From Hofstenia miamia (taxonomy: Eukaryota > Xenacoelomorpha > Acoela > Hofsteniidae), in NCBI GenBank assembly GCA_900660155.1, contig CABFPE010000164.1, positions 807,806-871,805 on the forward strand: DNA of 64,000 bases, in the 5' to 3' direction. Below are positions 22,564-34,928 of this stretch, one piece after another (position 1 is the stretch's first letter; each line of letters opens with the position of its first letter). A model generated the notes under the pieces. That model was not told where the DNA came from and made no database searches. It saw nothing but the letters and a program-made list of their open reading frames with translations. Both the position numbers and the translations under genes were made by a program.

Positions 22564-25154
22564 CACATTGACTGCCATGTCAGATGCCAGCCATGACAAT
22601 CTGTTTTTATCAGTAGGCCATGTTAGATGCTGGCATCTATCAGTGCAATATGGTGGGCATGTACAAACTAGCCTGATTGACTATGGCTTATTATTGATCT
22701 ATAGTATTGCCAGTGTGTGTGGTTTCTTTTTTCACATGCTGGCTATGACATACTGGCCAACATAATTATACAAAAATTTTTATTTGGGTGGTAGAAAAAA
22801 ATCAAGCATATCATAAATAATATTGGGAGAAAACAAAATAAAAAGGGTATACTGCAAAAATAAAAAGTAGTGCAAATAAAAATTGTTAATGTTCTTTATT
22901 AAAACAGTTAATGCAGAACAAGGCATTACACATATCACACCTGGTTGTCACATTTTTGGAACTCTTTCTAGCTGCAGTTCAGCCAAGAGTTGAATAACAA
23001 CCTTTACACATTCCTCTCTTTTTGTGATGGTGACTATTGTATTCATTTGTCTGATGTATCCCAATGACATGTCAATGAGGAGCAGGTTCAGCTACAATAT
23101 AAGTGTGCAATATTTCACTTACAATACTCTTGCAGAATTTCACAATCTGCCACATAGGACGATTATTCTTTTGCTGTATATAGTTGGAAAGAATATGTGC
23201 ACTTACAACCAAGGTTCCCAGAAGGGTGAATGCAGCAACTTTGTGGTACCATCACATTGATTTCCTAAGAAGAACAGTATATGCTGAAATTTGGTCAGAT
23301 ACATCAACACCTTGCATTGCAGTATTATATGCTATCACACCAGCTGGCTTTTGTATTGGATGTCCCCATCTATCAAGCTGACCTGTGTCAATGAAATCAG
23401 TGTTATGGTAAGTAGATAGAATCATGACGTCAAATTTATCTTTCCATTTGAAGACAATGATACCATTTTCACTTCATTGTTTGCAAAAAATTTCACCTTT
23501 TTTCAGATACTATTGCTTAACCTAAACAAGAAGATATTGTAAATATTTGTATATTGTAGATACTGTATTGTATATATTGTATAGATAATTACCTCTGTGG
23601 GTTCCCTTTTCATCTTTTCCTCAGTATTCCTAGTAAATCAGTGTTGCATGCTAACAGCATGTTTGCCAACTTGATGCTCATGTACCAATGAAGAAGAATC
23701 TGTCCATTGCCAAGATAAGGTTCCATTAGACACATGCAAATATGTGTATCCTGCACACTCATGTTGGTGTGCTGCCCACAATTCTTTCTTGCATATATTT
23801 CCCAAGAATAAGTATATCTAATTGGACTGCATAGCTTGAACAGCTATATTTATGTGCTTTGTTTTTTAGATACTGTCTAAGTACAAGATGACCCCTGAAT
23901 GGTATCAAAGACTCATTGATAGCTAGGCTTTCTGCTGGCACATTGCATTTTTGGAACTGCTCTTGCAACAGCTGAAGCAAAGGCTCTATTTTTCTGAGGC
24001 AGTTACATGAATCCAATATGTAATCTGAAAAATGCAAAAATGTAGAAGAAGTTCAAACCTGCATCTGTATTCCAATAGTGAGGAATTGAAGGCATTTGGT
24101 TCAATCCCATTCATATCTGTAATGATAGAAATTACCATTGCTCATTTGCAGTAATTGGTGTCCAATGCAGAAATCTTGACTTATGCTTTTGTGGATTACC
24201 AGATACACATTGGGCATTTTCATTGGTATGCATAAAGATAAAGTTGATTACACCATCAGTAACAAAATGCTTGTATGTACCCAAAGGAGACCAATTAAAG
24301 TCATTTACAACAGTGAACCTATGAATTGCTGAAACCCTTTGGGAATATTATCATTTGTAATTATTCACCAATCTGGTCCATCAATGTTTGGTTCATTGAT
24401 GTTTCTGCCATTGTCATCATTCCCATCATTCTGTTCAACATGTGTTGTCAATATATCACTAGCAGAACTATCTGATATGATTAATGAATCACTGTTGGAG
24501 CTGTCCTCCCATGTATATATAGGATCTATGATGCTGTTGTCTTCACTTTTGTCAAAATCTGTACCTGCAGCTAAAGATGAAGCCATATCTTCAGCCAAAC
24601 ATGAAGCTGTACTGGTAGCCAAATATGAAACTGTAGGTGAGGTGGTATGTGTTGCTGATGTGCCTATACAATTTTTGCACCTATAAAATGTAATGGGATT
24701 CATGTACCTAAAATGCAAAATCATGTGCTGAGACATCTTATAAATAAAAGTGAAAGGAGCTCTTTGCATGTTACATTATCAGAATTGTCAGACCCACTAC
24801 CCCCCCTTAAATAATCATTTTTTGCCATCTCTTCATGTGTTATTTTGTATAGTTATTGTCAAATGCTGAACCCCCTCTCCTTTTTGATTGCATAATATGC
24901 ATACTGCTCCTAATTGTGTTGGAGAATATGTCAAAAAACATGCTATAGCCAGCCTTTGACAAGGTGTCACAATGATTTTTTTATCACAGCACAATATCAT
25001 AAGCTGGCTATGACACCATCTTAACCAAAGTACAGGTAGCTTATGTCAAGCTGTGTTCAATGGTATATTCAGGGGGAATTTATTAAAAATGCTTTTTCAG
25101 TGAGCTCTGGCTCCCTGGTAATACATGGCATGTTCTGAGATGGCAGTCAATGTG
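22564..25154 (-). mobile_element. piggyBac-like DNA transposon, complete ends, inactive
   Basis: The ends are inverted: CACATTGACTGCCAT at 22564 and ATGGCAGTCAATGTG ending at 25154. The right flank is TTAA (25155-25158) and the left TTAG (22560-22563), which is the piggyBac target duplication with one later change. Between them a minus-strand transposase can be followed through its main blocks with many frameshifts. Length (2.59 kb) is normal for the family. Confidence 0.88.
22900..24769 (-). pseudogene. piggyBac transposase, decayed
   Basis: From the N-terminus: an acidic low-complexity region (DSSNSDSLIISDSSASDIL, 24365-24769); pieces of the core (SPLGTYKHFVTDGVINFI, near 24240-24310); SLAINESLIPFRGHLVLRQY (about 23860-23940); and a long open stretch ending near 23060 that includes AYNTAMQGVDVSDQISAYTV and MWYHKVAAFTLLGTLVVSAH. 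A Cys-rich tail (MCKGCY, then CDMCNALFCINCF) follows near 22910-23030. The SLAINES block normally reads IDE, so a catalytic-core Asp is Asn here. Frameshifts and stops lie between the blocks. The family normally cuts and pastes at TTAA. Confidence 0.85.
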
Positions 25155-25241
25155 TTAAATGGCATCTTGCTTGCATGGTGCAAGTAATAGTGGATGAATT
25201 ATTCTAATGCATCATTTAGCATGATGTTTGTGTTTTAATAC

Positions 25242-26355
25242 CTAACATCCTCTACCAGGCATTATCAATGTTTCCTCTGTGTTACTTTATAAGATCTGTT
25301 GTGAACTTGCAGGTAGGGATTTACTAACTTAACACTGTTTAGCTTTCACTCAGTTCTATTGAATTATTTAACAAAACATAATTAATCACTATTTAGGTGA
25401 TCAAGCCACACAGCATCCCTTCTAATGATCAATAGTAGGCATCTGCCTGAAGCTGATCTCCACATTCAGTTTCATCTGGTTGCCAATGATCCACTTGGTT
25501 GAGTTCCACTTCTCAGCTCATTGATGTAACTTATGTGTACCTTATCCTAGCTCAGTGCATACTCAACACAAGACACAACTCAATTTAAACTCTACTTGTA
25601 AAAGTGTTTTGTATTCATGCAACCTGACTTGTCACTTGCTGCCTAATTAATATTATGTGTAGCCATTACCAAAATATATCAGCTTAAATAACTAGTTCAG
25701 TCTACAGCAGTTTCCTAACCTACATTTAATAATTATAACATGCTCAGTCACATTATCAGTCACATTAGTGTCTATAATTTTGATCTAAAACAATATAAAT
25801 ATAAATTTTAAGTTTTAGCTTACCAGCTCTATTTTGAGGTTGTTATGTTTAATACATGTGGACATTGATCAGTAGTCAACTAAGCAAGAATAAAACCCCT
25901 ATACCTAACTTAAGTGCACTTTTGTGCTCTGACACAAAGACCCTTGAATTGTTCCTGTGATGGATCCAGACCACTACTAAGCACAACTTGTTTAGCTTGA
26001 CATCATACTATTCAAACTGTAGCAAAGAAACAATATAAGAATTCCAAATGAATTTCTTTATCAATTGCTTACATTGAATTTAATCTATTTATAGTAGTTC
26101 AGAAAAGTACCCATTGATCTGCCAAGATGAAGGCAAAAATAATGGAAGCAATTTTGCCCCCTTTGTTTTGACAAAAATTTTATTATCAACAGATACTAAT
26201 CTCTAATTAATAACACTTGTTTTTACTTGGTTGCATTGTACAAATTAATCTAAACTGATCATAACTATTTACAATATATTTTTAATCATAATTGTTTTCA
26301 ATCTAAATCTTCTTAATTGACATTAGCAGCTTTGATTAATTTGGATGATGCTACA
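25242..26355 (-). repeat. Solo LTR, copy 2
   Basis: In plus orientation it begins near TAACATCCTCTACCAGGC, with the terminal TG damaged, and ends GGATGATGCTACA. ATAC flanks both sides (25238-25241 and 26356-26359), the same 4-bp duplication size as other copies. No primer site or body adjoins it. Confidence 0.8.
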
Positions 26356-26943
26356 ATACAAAGCAATGTGCAGAGAAATTTACCTCAGTGTTAACAGAGC
26401 TTAATTATATGATGTTTTGATTACCATGCAAATGAAAAATAACTAATTTTGATATTAACCACTTTCTCCTTACTTAATAAATAAAGTATTATTTAACAAT
26501 TGATTAATAGTGGTTTCTATCTATTTCATTGATAATACAAGTTTTTTCATTGAACATGTAGATATCTGATTAACAATTAATCCATTCATTGCAAAGGATT
26601 GAACTTGTAATCAGATGCCATATTCATGCAAAATTAGCTAATCATTCATAATTAATGTATTCACCATATAGTTGCATTCTCAAGTTACTAACTGTTTAAT
26701 AGTAATTGCTAAGTTCATTAAGTTGTTAATATACCCTAATTAATCTTAATGTAACAATCAATATCCATCAGTAAAGTAACCACCACCATTGCCTTGTAGA
26801 AATTTAGCTAACTATTTATATTAATATATTGGATTAAATTCATTAGAAGAACAACTGAGCTCTACAAAAGTATATTGATACTAAATTTCTATTACAGCTT
26901 TGTTTTCACTATGACAATTTCCTATAAAACTATAAAATACTAA
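26356..26943. other. Spacer between LTR copies
   Basis: No gene. The block CACCACCATTGCC near 26780 recurs near 36499 with similar flanking sequence, a weak direct similarity on either side of the retroelement cluster. Confidence 0.4.
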
Positions 26944-28569
26944 TGTAGCATCATCCAACACAAACCAAGCTGCTAATAAAAGATGATCAGCAGAAAGAAA
27001 CTAAGATCAAATGTAAAATGTGATTAGAAAATATATGTGTAGCATAATACAAAGCATAATGCTGCTAAGAGAAGGAATATCAGATGATTAGTCAAGATTA
27101 AGATCAAATTATGATTATTGATTAAAAAACAATTTCAAGTTTAGTTAGCACATTATCTTTGTAAATGCAACCAAGTATTAAAATAGCAAATTAGTACTTG
27201 TTGTTGAACAATTTGACAAAACAAAGGGTGTGAAATTGCTTCCATTATTTTTAGCCATTTTTGGCAGACAATCTAAATTTGAATTTCAAATGACAGGTAC
27301 TTTTTGAAGTTAACTATAAATATGCTAGAAATCAATTTAGAATTTGTTGAAGTAAACTCTTCAAAAATCTTATCTTTAGATTTTATATCAGTTTGATTAT
27401 TTATAACTAATGTCAAGATAAACAGCAAATGCAGTAGTAGTGGTTTGGGCACATATCAGGAGTGACTTGAGGTTCCTTGATCCAAACCATGAACCTGCAT
27501 TTAAGTTAGGTATATGATTAGGAGTTTTTCCCAGTTTAGCTGACTATTGATTCTTTTGGTTACATGTATCTAATAATTGATATTGGTAAAAGGGCTGGAT
27601 AGCCTACCATAGGTTATACATATTTTATATTATAGACTTAGGTGACCTATAATAGACCAATAAATTGACTGAGCATGTATTGTTATTTTAATGTAAGGTA
27701 GGAATCTGCAAGTTATTATTTAAATTACTTTATTTAAATTATTTAAAGCCAATAGTTTTCAGTAATGGCTAAAGTAATAATTATTAAGCAGCTAGTGGCA
27801 TTGCAAGTTTGCAAAGTACCATAAATACACATTACAAATTGAGTTAAATCAGTTACAAACAGCATTGAGAGCTGCACTGAGTTAGGATAGGGAACACATA
27901 AGAACATCATTGAGCTGAGCCTTGGAACTACTTGATCAACAATGAAGGCACATGTGGATTGATTCAGAGATCAGAGTCAGCTGGAGGCCATAGTCAGATC
28001 ACAGAGCAGAACTGTAATGGCAGTGCACCTAAACAGTATCAAGTTACTCTAATTAAGTAAAGGTTAATGAAATGTATGCTACATCAGAGTAAAGAGTTAA
28101 CACAAGTACCCACATATAATGAGGAACAATGATTTAAAAGAATGATTTAATCTCAGTTAACACTTGGTAGCAGATGCTACACAAGGTTGCAAGTATACAG
28201 TACACTTTACAAATTGAGAATAAGTTGAGTAGTGCTGAGTATGCACCAAGCTAGGATAGATTACACATAAATAACTTTACTAAGCTGAGAAGTGTAACTC
28301 ATGCACTTGGAACATAGAAGATTTGTTGTTAATTGGAATGGAGATCAGCATTGTACAGATGCCAAATCACTAACAACCAGAAGGGATGCTGCAGAGCTTT
28401 GTCACCTAAATAGTGTTCATTATATCATCTGTTCATTACAGTTAATGGAGTTAACAATGTAAAAATCAAGCAGCTTAAGATTAGTACATCTCTACCCACT
28501 AGTATATCATTCTAATTATAATAGTATAACAGAGAAATCAAATGTCAAAGCCTGGTAGAGGATGTTACA
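26944..28569 (+). repeat. Composite LTR, copy 3, 5' of a Gypsy body
   Basis: It starts TGTAGCATCATCC. A second start (TGTAGCATAATACAAAG) lies at 27038. A complete LTR end (GGTAGCAGATGCTACA) is reached at 28181, and a further truncated LTR 3' part runs from GGTTGCAAGTATACAG to GGTAGAGGATGTTACA at 28569. Two LTR subfamilies are thus fused, probably by recombination or nested insertion. The 3' border adjoins a primer-binding site and Gypsy genes. Confidence 0.75.
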
Positions 28570-29009
28570 TGGCAACTATGACAGCTCAAAAGAACAAGCA
28601 AATTGGAGAAAAGCATTTGTTTTATGAATTAAGAAAAAATGGTTATTCTTCTACTTTCAAATAGGCACCTAAAGTGCAATCAATAACACCACTCAGATAC
28701 CTCCAACACTACTACTAATAAATGTAATCATAAGCAACTGGATTGTTAGCAGAGAAACCAATCTGCTACTATTGTAGTGCACTGCAATGAGAACCAAAAA
28801 TCACAACCAGGAGGGAAAAGCCACTACAAATGATTTCAAAAAATGACTAACAAGGTAAGAAAATGCAACACCAAAAAACAGCACCCAGATTGATAACCCC
28901 AAGAACATAAAACAAAGTAGACACAGTGTGTCTCCCACAACAGATCTACAAACTCTACACATGTCCCCTGAAATGAGTTCCTGAGAAATCCCCAAAATAC
29001 TAAGGAAAA

Positions 29010-29935
29010 TTGACGGATAATGTTAGACAAATGGAAAAACTAACTCAAAACATGCTGAACAAACTCAAAGTGGAAATGCAAAAAAAATTAGACAGACAGA
29101 GTGAATCATTCCAACACAAAGTCAAGACACTTACTCAACAACTGTCAGAATCCAACAAAATATTCTTAAAACAAAACTGGAAATGGGAAAAGATGTATCA
29201 GCAAATGGAAAGTGAGAGTAGGCAGCTGTTAAAAGACAATGATATACAGGCATCAGAGCTTGAACAGTTAAAGGACAAGCTAAGATTAATATAATTACAC
29301 AAAGATGAATATAGTGAAAACATTCAAACACACAAAATAGAGTACCAACAAATAAAAGAGAATGAGGTACAGGCACTACTGAACAGTATAATCAAAAAAG
29401 CACACTACAAAGAATTTGATGATGACAATGATGACAATAAACAAAAATTCATAACCAAAATTACAAAGGCAGTAACTGATCAACTGCAAATTAAGGAGAA
29501 TGTAAAAAAAGCATAGCAAACCAAGGTATGAAAGCTCAATGTTACCATAAAATATAACTAACAACACCATACCCTGCAAAGCAAAATTTTTGAAATTCAA
29601 TGGAAAGGTTGATGGTTATAAACCAACATTTATAGAATAGCTTCAAATTTTTGAAATCACCATGGCAGAAAGGAAGGTGAACCAGGAAGCAGCAGCAGCA
29701 GCAGCAAGACTTCCCCTATACCTCACAGGAACAGCATACCAACACTATCTGCTATTGGATACTGACATCAAGAGAAACTATGAGCTGTTAATAGAAGATT
29801 TCATAGAGTACTACAAGAATGAAAGCTTTAAAAATCAATATCACATCATTCTTAATGCCACAAAATATGATCTGTTTTCCCACATTTGTAAGGGAATGCC
29901 AAATTTGGATAATGGAGAAATGGACTAAAGCAATG
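29010..29935 (+). pseudogene. Gypsy gag: coiled coil and capsid-like region
   Basis: 29010-29294 is open and predicted coiled coil: heptad-like VRQMEKLTQNMLNKLKVEMQ, then KTLTQQLSESNKIF, then ASELEQLKDKLRL. After stops, the capsid-like segment begins near 29590 (FNGKVDGYKPTF) and runs through QEAAAAAARLPLYLTGTAYQ and LLIEDFIEYYKNESF. This matches the layout in which gag helices precede a Gxxxxxxxxxx(L/A)xGxA motif. A GCA run encodes the Ala tract. Frame breaks lie near 29293, 29515 and 29640. Confidence 0.75.
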
Positions 29936-30331
29936 ATCAACACAGGAGCAGCAATTTCAAAAATAACTGACAAGTGTGCAATGAAATTGGGTTTCAAACA
30001 AGAAGACTTGGACAGCTCAAACAAAAGGTTAATTAATGCATCATGAGAATACACAAAAGGAATGACTAAGTCAGTTCAAATGAGGATAGCCAAAATGACT
30101 TTCAAGCAATTGTTAGTAGTAGTGAATTCACACAATAACTTGTTACCTTATGAGGTCATATGTGGCAACAATTTTCTTACAAGAAATGGATGTGTTATAA
30201 ACTATGCAAACAGAACAATAAAGATGAGAGAAGAAGAAATTGAGATTGAAGAGGAAGTAGGCAAACAAAAAATGATCATGTTCATGTTGGAAGAGAACAT
30301 TCACTTGCAGCTACATCAGTGGAGAATATAA
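29900..30331 (+). pseudogene. Gypsy aspartic protease region
   Basis: MINTGAAISKITDKCAMKLG carries the retropepsin motif, but the expected Asp of DTGA is Asn (NTGA), so the protease is probably dead. After one break the second half reads LLVVVNSHNNLLPYEVICGN and ends in an acidic linker (EEIEIEEEVGK). The minus-strand body at 33.6 kb holds the same LPYEV(I)(L/C)G(S/N)NF block. Confidence 0.7.
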
Positions 30332-30823
30332 ACAATAGTAACAGAGGAGCAAATAACACTGGATATAATGCTGTATGAAAATAAAGGAATTAACACAAAA
30401 AGAATGTTGATGCCATCAAGTATTTGTATTGTAAAGAATGGAAAAGGGAATATACCAACTCTGAATGCAACAAACTGGAATGTTAATGTGAAAAGGTCAA
30501 ATGCTAAAATATTTGGAAAATACATCAAATCCAACATCAGACTTATTTGGAGAGTGATCAAAGTCAATGAGGGGGTGAGTAATTTGCAAGGTTGACTCAA
30601 GGACGTGCAAAGGATAGTGGTAAGTACTCCATATGGCAGACTCAAGGGCAAGTGGACAAACACAATCAAAGTGGCAAGTACTCCCAAGAACCAATAAAGG
30701 GCATAGGACAAAAGTATGCAAGGAAATGCTTGCAGAATTAGAGAAATTATAGATGAAGATTACCAACAGTTAAAAGAGATGCTGGAGAGAAACAAATGAA
30801 TATTCAATTACAAAGAAATAAGG

Positions 30824-31366
30824 ATGGGTCAAGTAATAGGCAAGACACACAAGATAGTAACAACAATGGATAACACAATAAAGCTGCCAGTAAGGAGGGT
30901 GCCAGAGCAGATGAAAGATAAATACAACCACATACTAAATGAATTGATTGACAATAAAATAATGCGCTCAAATGAGAGCCTGTATGTGCACCAACAGTGT
31001 TTGTGAAACAGGAAGACAAGTACCATCTATGTATAAATTTCCACAAACTAAACAAAGTCAAAAAGAAGGACTTGTACCCCCTTCTATGCAAGGTGGATAT
31101 GCTATATGAGCAAACATAAATACTTTGCATCAATAGATTTATGTAAGGTGTATTGGCAGGTGAAAATTGAAGAAGAAGACATTGAAAAACTGAAATTCAT
31201 AACAACTTATGGACTGTATGAATGGATATACACAGGATTCAGATTGTGTAATGCAGTGGCGACTTTTCAGAGATACATCATGAATGTATTGAAGAATAAA
31301 AAACATAGAATGGAAGAGGGAGTTGATGCTTACACAGATGACATCATAGTGACAAGTGACATTTAA
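30824..31366 (+). pseudogene. Gypsy reverse transcriptase, truncated
   Basis: The N-terminal blocks (LPVRRVPEQMKDKYNHIL, ELIDNKIMRSNES) and, after frame breaks, YHLCINFHKLNKVKKKDLYP, then YFASIDLCKVYWQVKIEEED and EGVDAYTDDIIVTSDI are readable. The catalytic YTDD is intact, in contrast to the 7.9-kb element. The sequence ends abruptly at 31366 at the junction with an inverted LTR piece. Confidence 0.85.
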
Positions 31367-31786
31367 GATAATGATTGATAGTCAGCTAAACAAGAATAAA
31401 ACCCCTAATCCTAACTTATGTTCACTTTTGTGGCTTGGCACAAGGAACCTAGAATCATACCTGTGATGGATCTAAACCACTACTAAATTCAACTTGTTTA
31501 GCTTGACATTGTATTAGGTAATCAAACCATACTATGAAATAAGTATAAGAATTCTGAAGAAATTTCTTTATCAATTGTTACAATGAAATTGAATCTATTC
31601 ATAGTTACTTGAAAAAGTACCTGCCAATTTCAAAATTTAAATCTATTGTCTGCCAATATGGATAAAAATAATGAAATGGAATTTGCCCACTTCATTTTGT
31701 CAAAGTTAATAGCATAAACAACTACTAATTCATAATAAATTGCACTGATATTTCTTGGTTGCATTATACAAACAAATTTAGGATGA

Positions 31787-31817
<31 letters not shown>

Positions 31818-31836
31818 TTGTTTGGATGATGCTACA
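31367..31836 (-). repeat. LTR fragment, copy 4, inverted and truncated
   Basis: It enters the LTR in the middle (ATAGTCAGCTAAACAAG) and runs to the end GGATGATGCTACA. It has the LTR promoter block in inverse and a TA microsatellite (31796-31817). It lies tail-on against the plus-strand Gypsy body. Confidence 0.8.
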
Positions 31837-32609
31837 ATTGATTACTTTTACCAGTCTGATATTTACTCACATTGACAATGGAATGTAATTACATGTTAAA
31901 TACCAGTTTTTGTTCATATATATTTGTGTTAATTTTTCATTATGTTGTCTTTTCAGAGTAAACTCACTTTTGTTTTGAGTTATGCTTTTTTAAATTTATG
32001 TCACCATTGCAAAAGTGCTTCTAGTCTATATCTTCTAAAATTATCTTCACATAATTCTTTTGTTAGTCATTATTTTTTATCACTTTAATTACTTTACACT
32101 AGAAAGGTTAAGTGGTCAGATTTGACCACTTTCATTCTTTGATCTCATATTTCTTCCCAATTATGAGTCATCAAGTCATCATGTGATTAAAATCTATAAC
32201 ATACAAAAAATTAGCAAGTTAAATGGATTAATGAAAATTAATTTTTTCAAAGTATTTGATAGCATACCATTGGCTTACAACCCTAAAATGCATGTAATGG
32301 TCAGATCTGATCATTAATACTACTAGCTACTATCTTCTTCAAATATGTTATATACAGAGATATACATGATGTTAAAAATATGGCCAAAACCCTATCTGGT
32401 CCTAAAACCCTAGGCACAGCCCAAATATGGCCTATTTGTGCAGCTGCATCAGGATTTGCCATTGATATATTTATAGATATTGACTCTGAAAATTGATGAC
32501 TGGAATTGGAATGAACAATCTCTGATGATGTTTTACAATGTATTTGAGTCAACCCAAATAATCATAAGAGCTTGGGATAATCATAAGAGCTTGGGAGAGG
32601 TGGAAGTCA
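31837..32609. other. Spacer between opposed Gypsy bodies
   Basis: No gene is recognised. A short tandem duplication (AATCATAAGAGCTTGGGA, twice) lies near 32560-32597. Confidence 0.5.
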
Positions 32610-33764
32610 ATTCACACCAGCCTTATTGGAAGAATTCACATGCATCAGAATGTTGTTGGGATGTTACATAACTCAAATGTCACGTCTACCCATTCATACA
32701 ATCCATACAGCATGATAAATGTAGTCTTTTCTATGTCCTTCTGTTCCATTTGCACCTGCCAGTGTACTTTGCATAGATCAAGGGCCATGAAATATGTATA
32801 CTGTGTTGTGTAATTGAGTGAGTCTTCAAACTGAAGCTGTGCATATATGTTTTTTGTGATGTTGTTTAGCTTCCTGAAATCAATACATAGGTGGTGCTTC
32901 TTTCATTGTTGGACTAACACTTTGGGTGCCACATATGGACACACACTAGATTGTATAATGCCATTTTTGAGAAGCTCTTGCAGTCTTCCTTTATGTGTTT
33001 TGTCACTCTCTGTGCTGGTAATTTTATGGGAACATCTGTCACTGATAAAATCTTGTGTGTCTGTCCTCTGCTTTTCCTACACTTATTTTTCTGTTGTTAA
33101 ATACCCATGTATTCTTTGTGAGAAGGTTTCTTAGTTGCTCCCTTTGCTCCTCTGTTAAGTGTTGTTACACTTCATTTTTAATGTCAGGATTTTTTTCTGG
33201 TTGGCCATCTTAATCCATCACAGCCACATTTATGCTCTTCATAGTGTTTTTCCTTTTAACTCATATCAGCATTCCCAGTGTTGTGATCTTATGTGATTTC
33301 AGGTTTACAATTCAATTTGTGCAGTTCATAATTGGTACCCTGCAAAATCCCCCATTACAGGCTCAATAGCATCATAACTCTTTTTGTATTTATTCCTATC
33401 TGATTTTATATCATTATGTTATCTCTATTTATGTCTTCTGCTTTGATTTTATTGTAATTCCATTGATTCAGGAGAAGTTGCATGTTTTGTTTTAGTTTGA
33501 AATGGACTGCACTTTCATGCTGAATTTTGTTCAATGGGGGCCATATCTCCTCTTGGACCTTGATCATCTGTTTCTAGAAATCAATGATAAAATTGTGGTT
33601 TTTTAGAAATTGCTTCCCAATATCACTTCATATGGTAGTGTATTTCTTTGTGTATTGATGACCAATACCACCTCACTCTCCTGTATTTCTAGTTGATTGT
33701 AACTATGCAACAAATGGTGTGTATGTGCCCCTTCCAACTGAATTCCTGGTTCCTCTTGTGTTAG
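32610..33764 (-). pseudogene. Gypsy reverse transcriptase and protease remnant, minus strand
   Basis: Read on the minus strand, SYNQLEIQESEVVLVINTQR and LPYEVILGSNF (end of protease) are followed by decayed linker, then HHLCIDFRKLNNITK, YFMALDLCKVHWQVQMEQKD and TTFIMLYGLYEWVDVTFELC. The sequence is lost just before the second catalytic box. It is the same family as the plus-strand body at 28.6-31.4 kb but more decayed, with many stops. Confidence 0.75.
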
Positions 33765-34924
33765 TTTAGCATCTGCTACCAGGCATTAACATAGAGTCAT
33801 TCTTTTAAATATAACTTCTTGTTAAATGCAGGTAGGGATGTACTGACTTTCATTTGCTTTGATATAAGACATGTTGTTATTACATGTATTAACTCCAACT
33901 AATCTAATACTGTTTAGGTATGATATCATTGCAGCTTTCCTCCATGATTTACTTGTCTTTTCTGTGGCCTCCAGCCAACTCCAATCTCCAAATCACTCCA
34001 AATTTGTTGATTTAGTATTTCCAAGTCTCAGCTCAACAAAACAACTTATGTGTTCCCTATCCTAACTCAGTGCAACCCTCAAGGCTGGATGTAACTGACT
34101 TAAACTCAATTTGTAATGTGTAATTTGACTTTGCAACCTAGCATTGTCACTAGCTGCTTAATAAATATCACTTTAGCCATTACCAAAAACCATTGGCTTT
34201 ACTTAATGTAATTAATAAAATAGATAACTACTTGCAGCTTCCTAACTTGCATTTAGATAACAATACATGCTCAGTCTATTTATCAGTCTATTTATAGGTC
34301 ACCTATGTTGTCAAGATAATATAATGTAGATATAACCTATGATCAGGTTACTAACCATTTCTCCAAAGTTTATTATTTAATACATGTCAATGGTTGAATC
34401 AATAGTCAGCTAAATGGAGAAAAGCTCCTATTCATACCCCTAATGTAAATGCAGGTTCATGGCTTAGATCAAGGACCCTCAAATTGCTCCTGATATGTGC
34501 CCAACCCACTACTAATTCATCAACCATTTAGCTTGACATTGATTAATAATAAGCAAACCAAATTAAATCTAAGAATAAGATTTCTGAAGAATTTGCTTCA
34601 ACAGTTTTCTAAATTGATTTTCACTCTATTTATAGTTAATTTCAAAATGTACCTGTCATTTGAAATTTGAAATTATTGTCTGCCAAAATGGCTAAAAATA
34701 ATGGAAGCATTATTGCCCCTTTTGTTTTGCCAAAATTATTCATCAACAAGTACTAATTGGCAATATTGTTTCTAAGTTGCATTTTACAAACATAATGATG
34801 ATAATTAAATTTAAATTGTTTTTAAATTTATAATCAATAATTAATAATTCAAGGTTAATTCTTTAAACAGACTAATCATCTGATCTTCTCTTCTTAGCAG
34901 TATTATGCTTTGGATCATGCTACA
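33765..34924 (-). repeat. Nested solo LTR, copy 5
   Basis: It runs in plus orientation from TTTAGCATCTGCTACCAGGC (TG mutated to TT) to GGATCATGCTACA. It is flanked by TTAG on both sides (33761-33764 and 34925-34928). Because Gypsy coding remnants on the minus strand continue on both sides, this LTR landed inside an older Gypsy body and later lost its own interior. Confidence 0.85.
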
Positions 34925-34928
34925 TTAG

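Larger units (their letters stand above)
28570..31366 (+). mobile_element. Ty3/Gypsy body in plus orientation, truncated
   Basis: Directly after the LTR end comes TGGCAACTATGACAGC (28570-28585), a primer-binding-site-like sequence. Gag with a coiled coil, protease and reverse transcriptase follow in order with several frameshifts. The body stops just after the reverse-transcriptase active site, where an inverted LTR fragment begins. RNase H and integrase are missing. Confidence 0.85.

Noticed and set aside
23024-23381. Plus-strand frames over the piggyBac element
   Set aside because: They are antisense to the C-terminal transposase blocks.
24339-24686. A 115-residue plus-strand frame
   Set aside because: It is antisense to the acidic N-terminus of the piggyBac transposase.
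30316-31133. Long minus-strand hydrophobic frames
   Set aside because: They are antisense shadows of the plus-strand Gypsy pol region.
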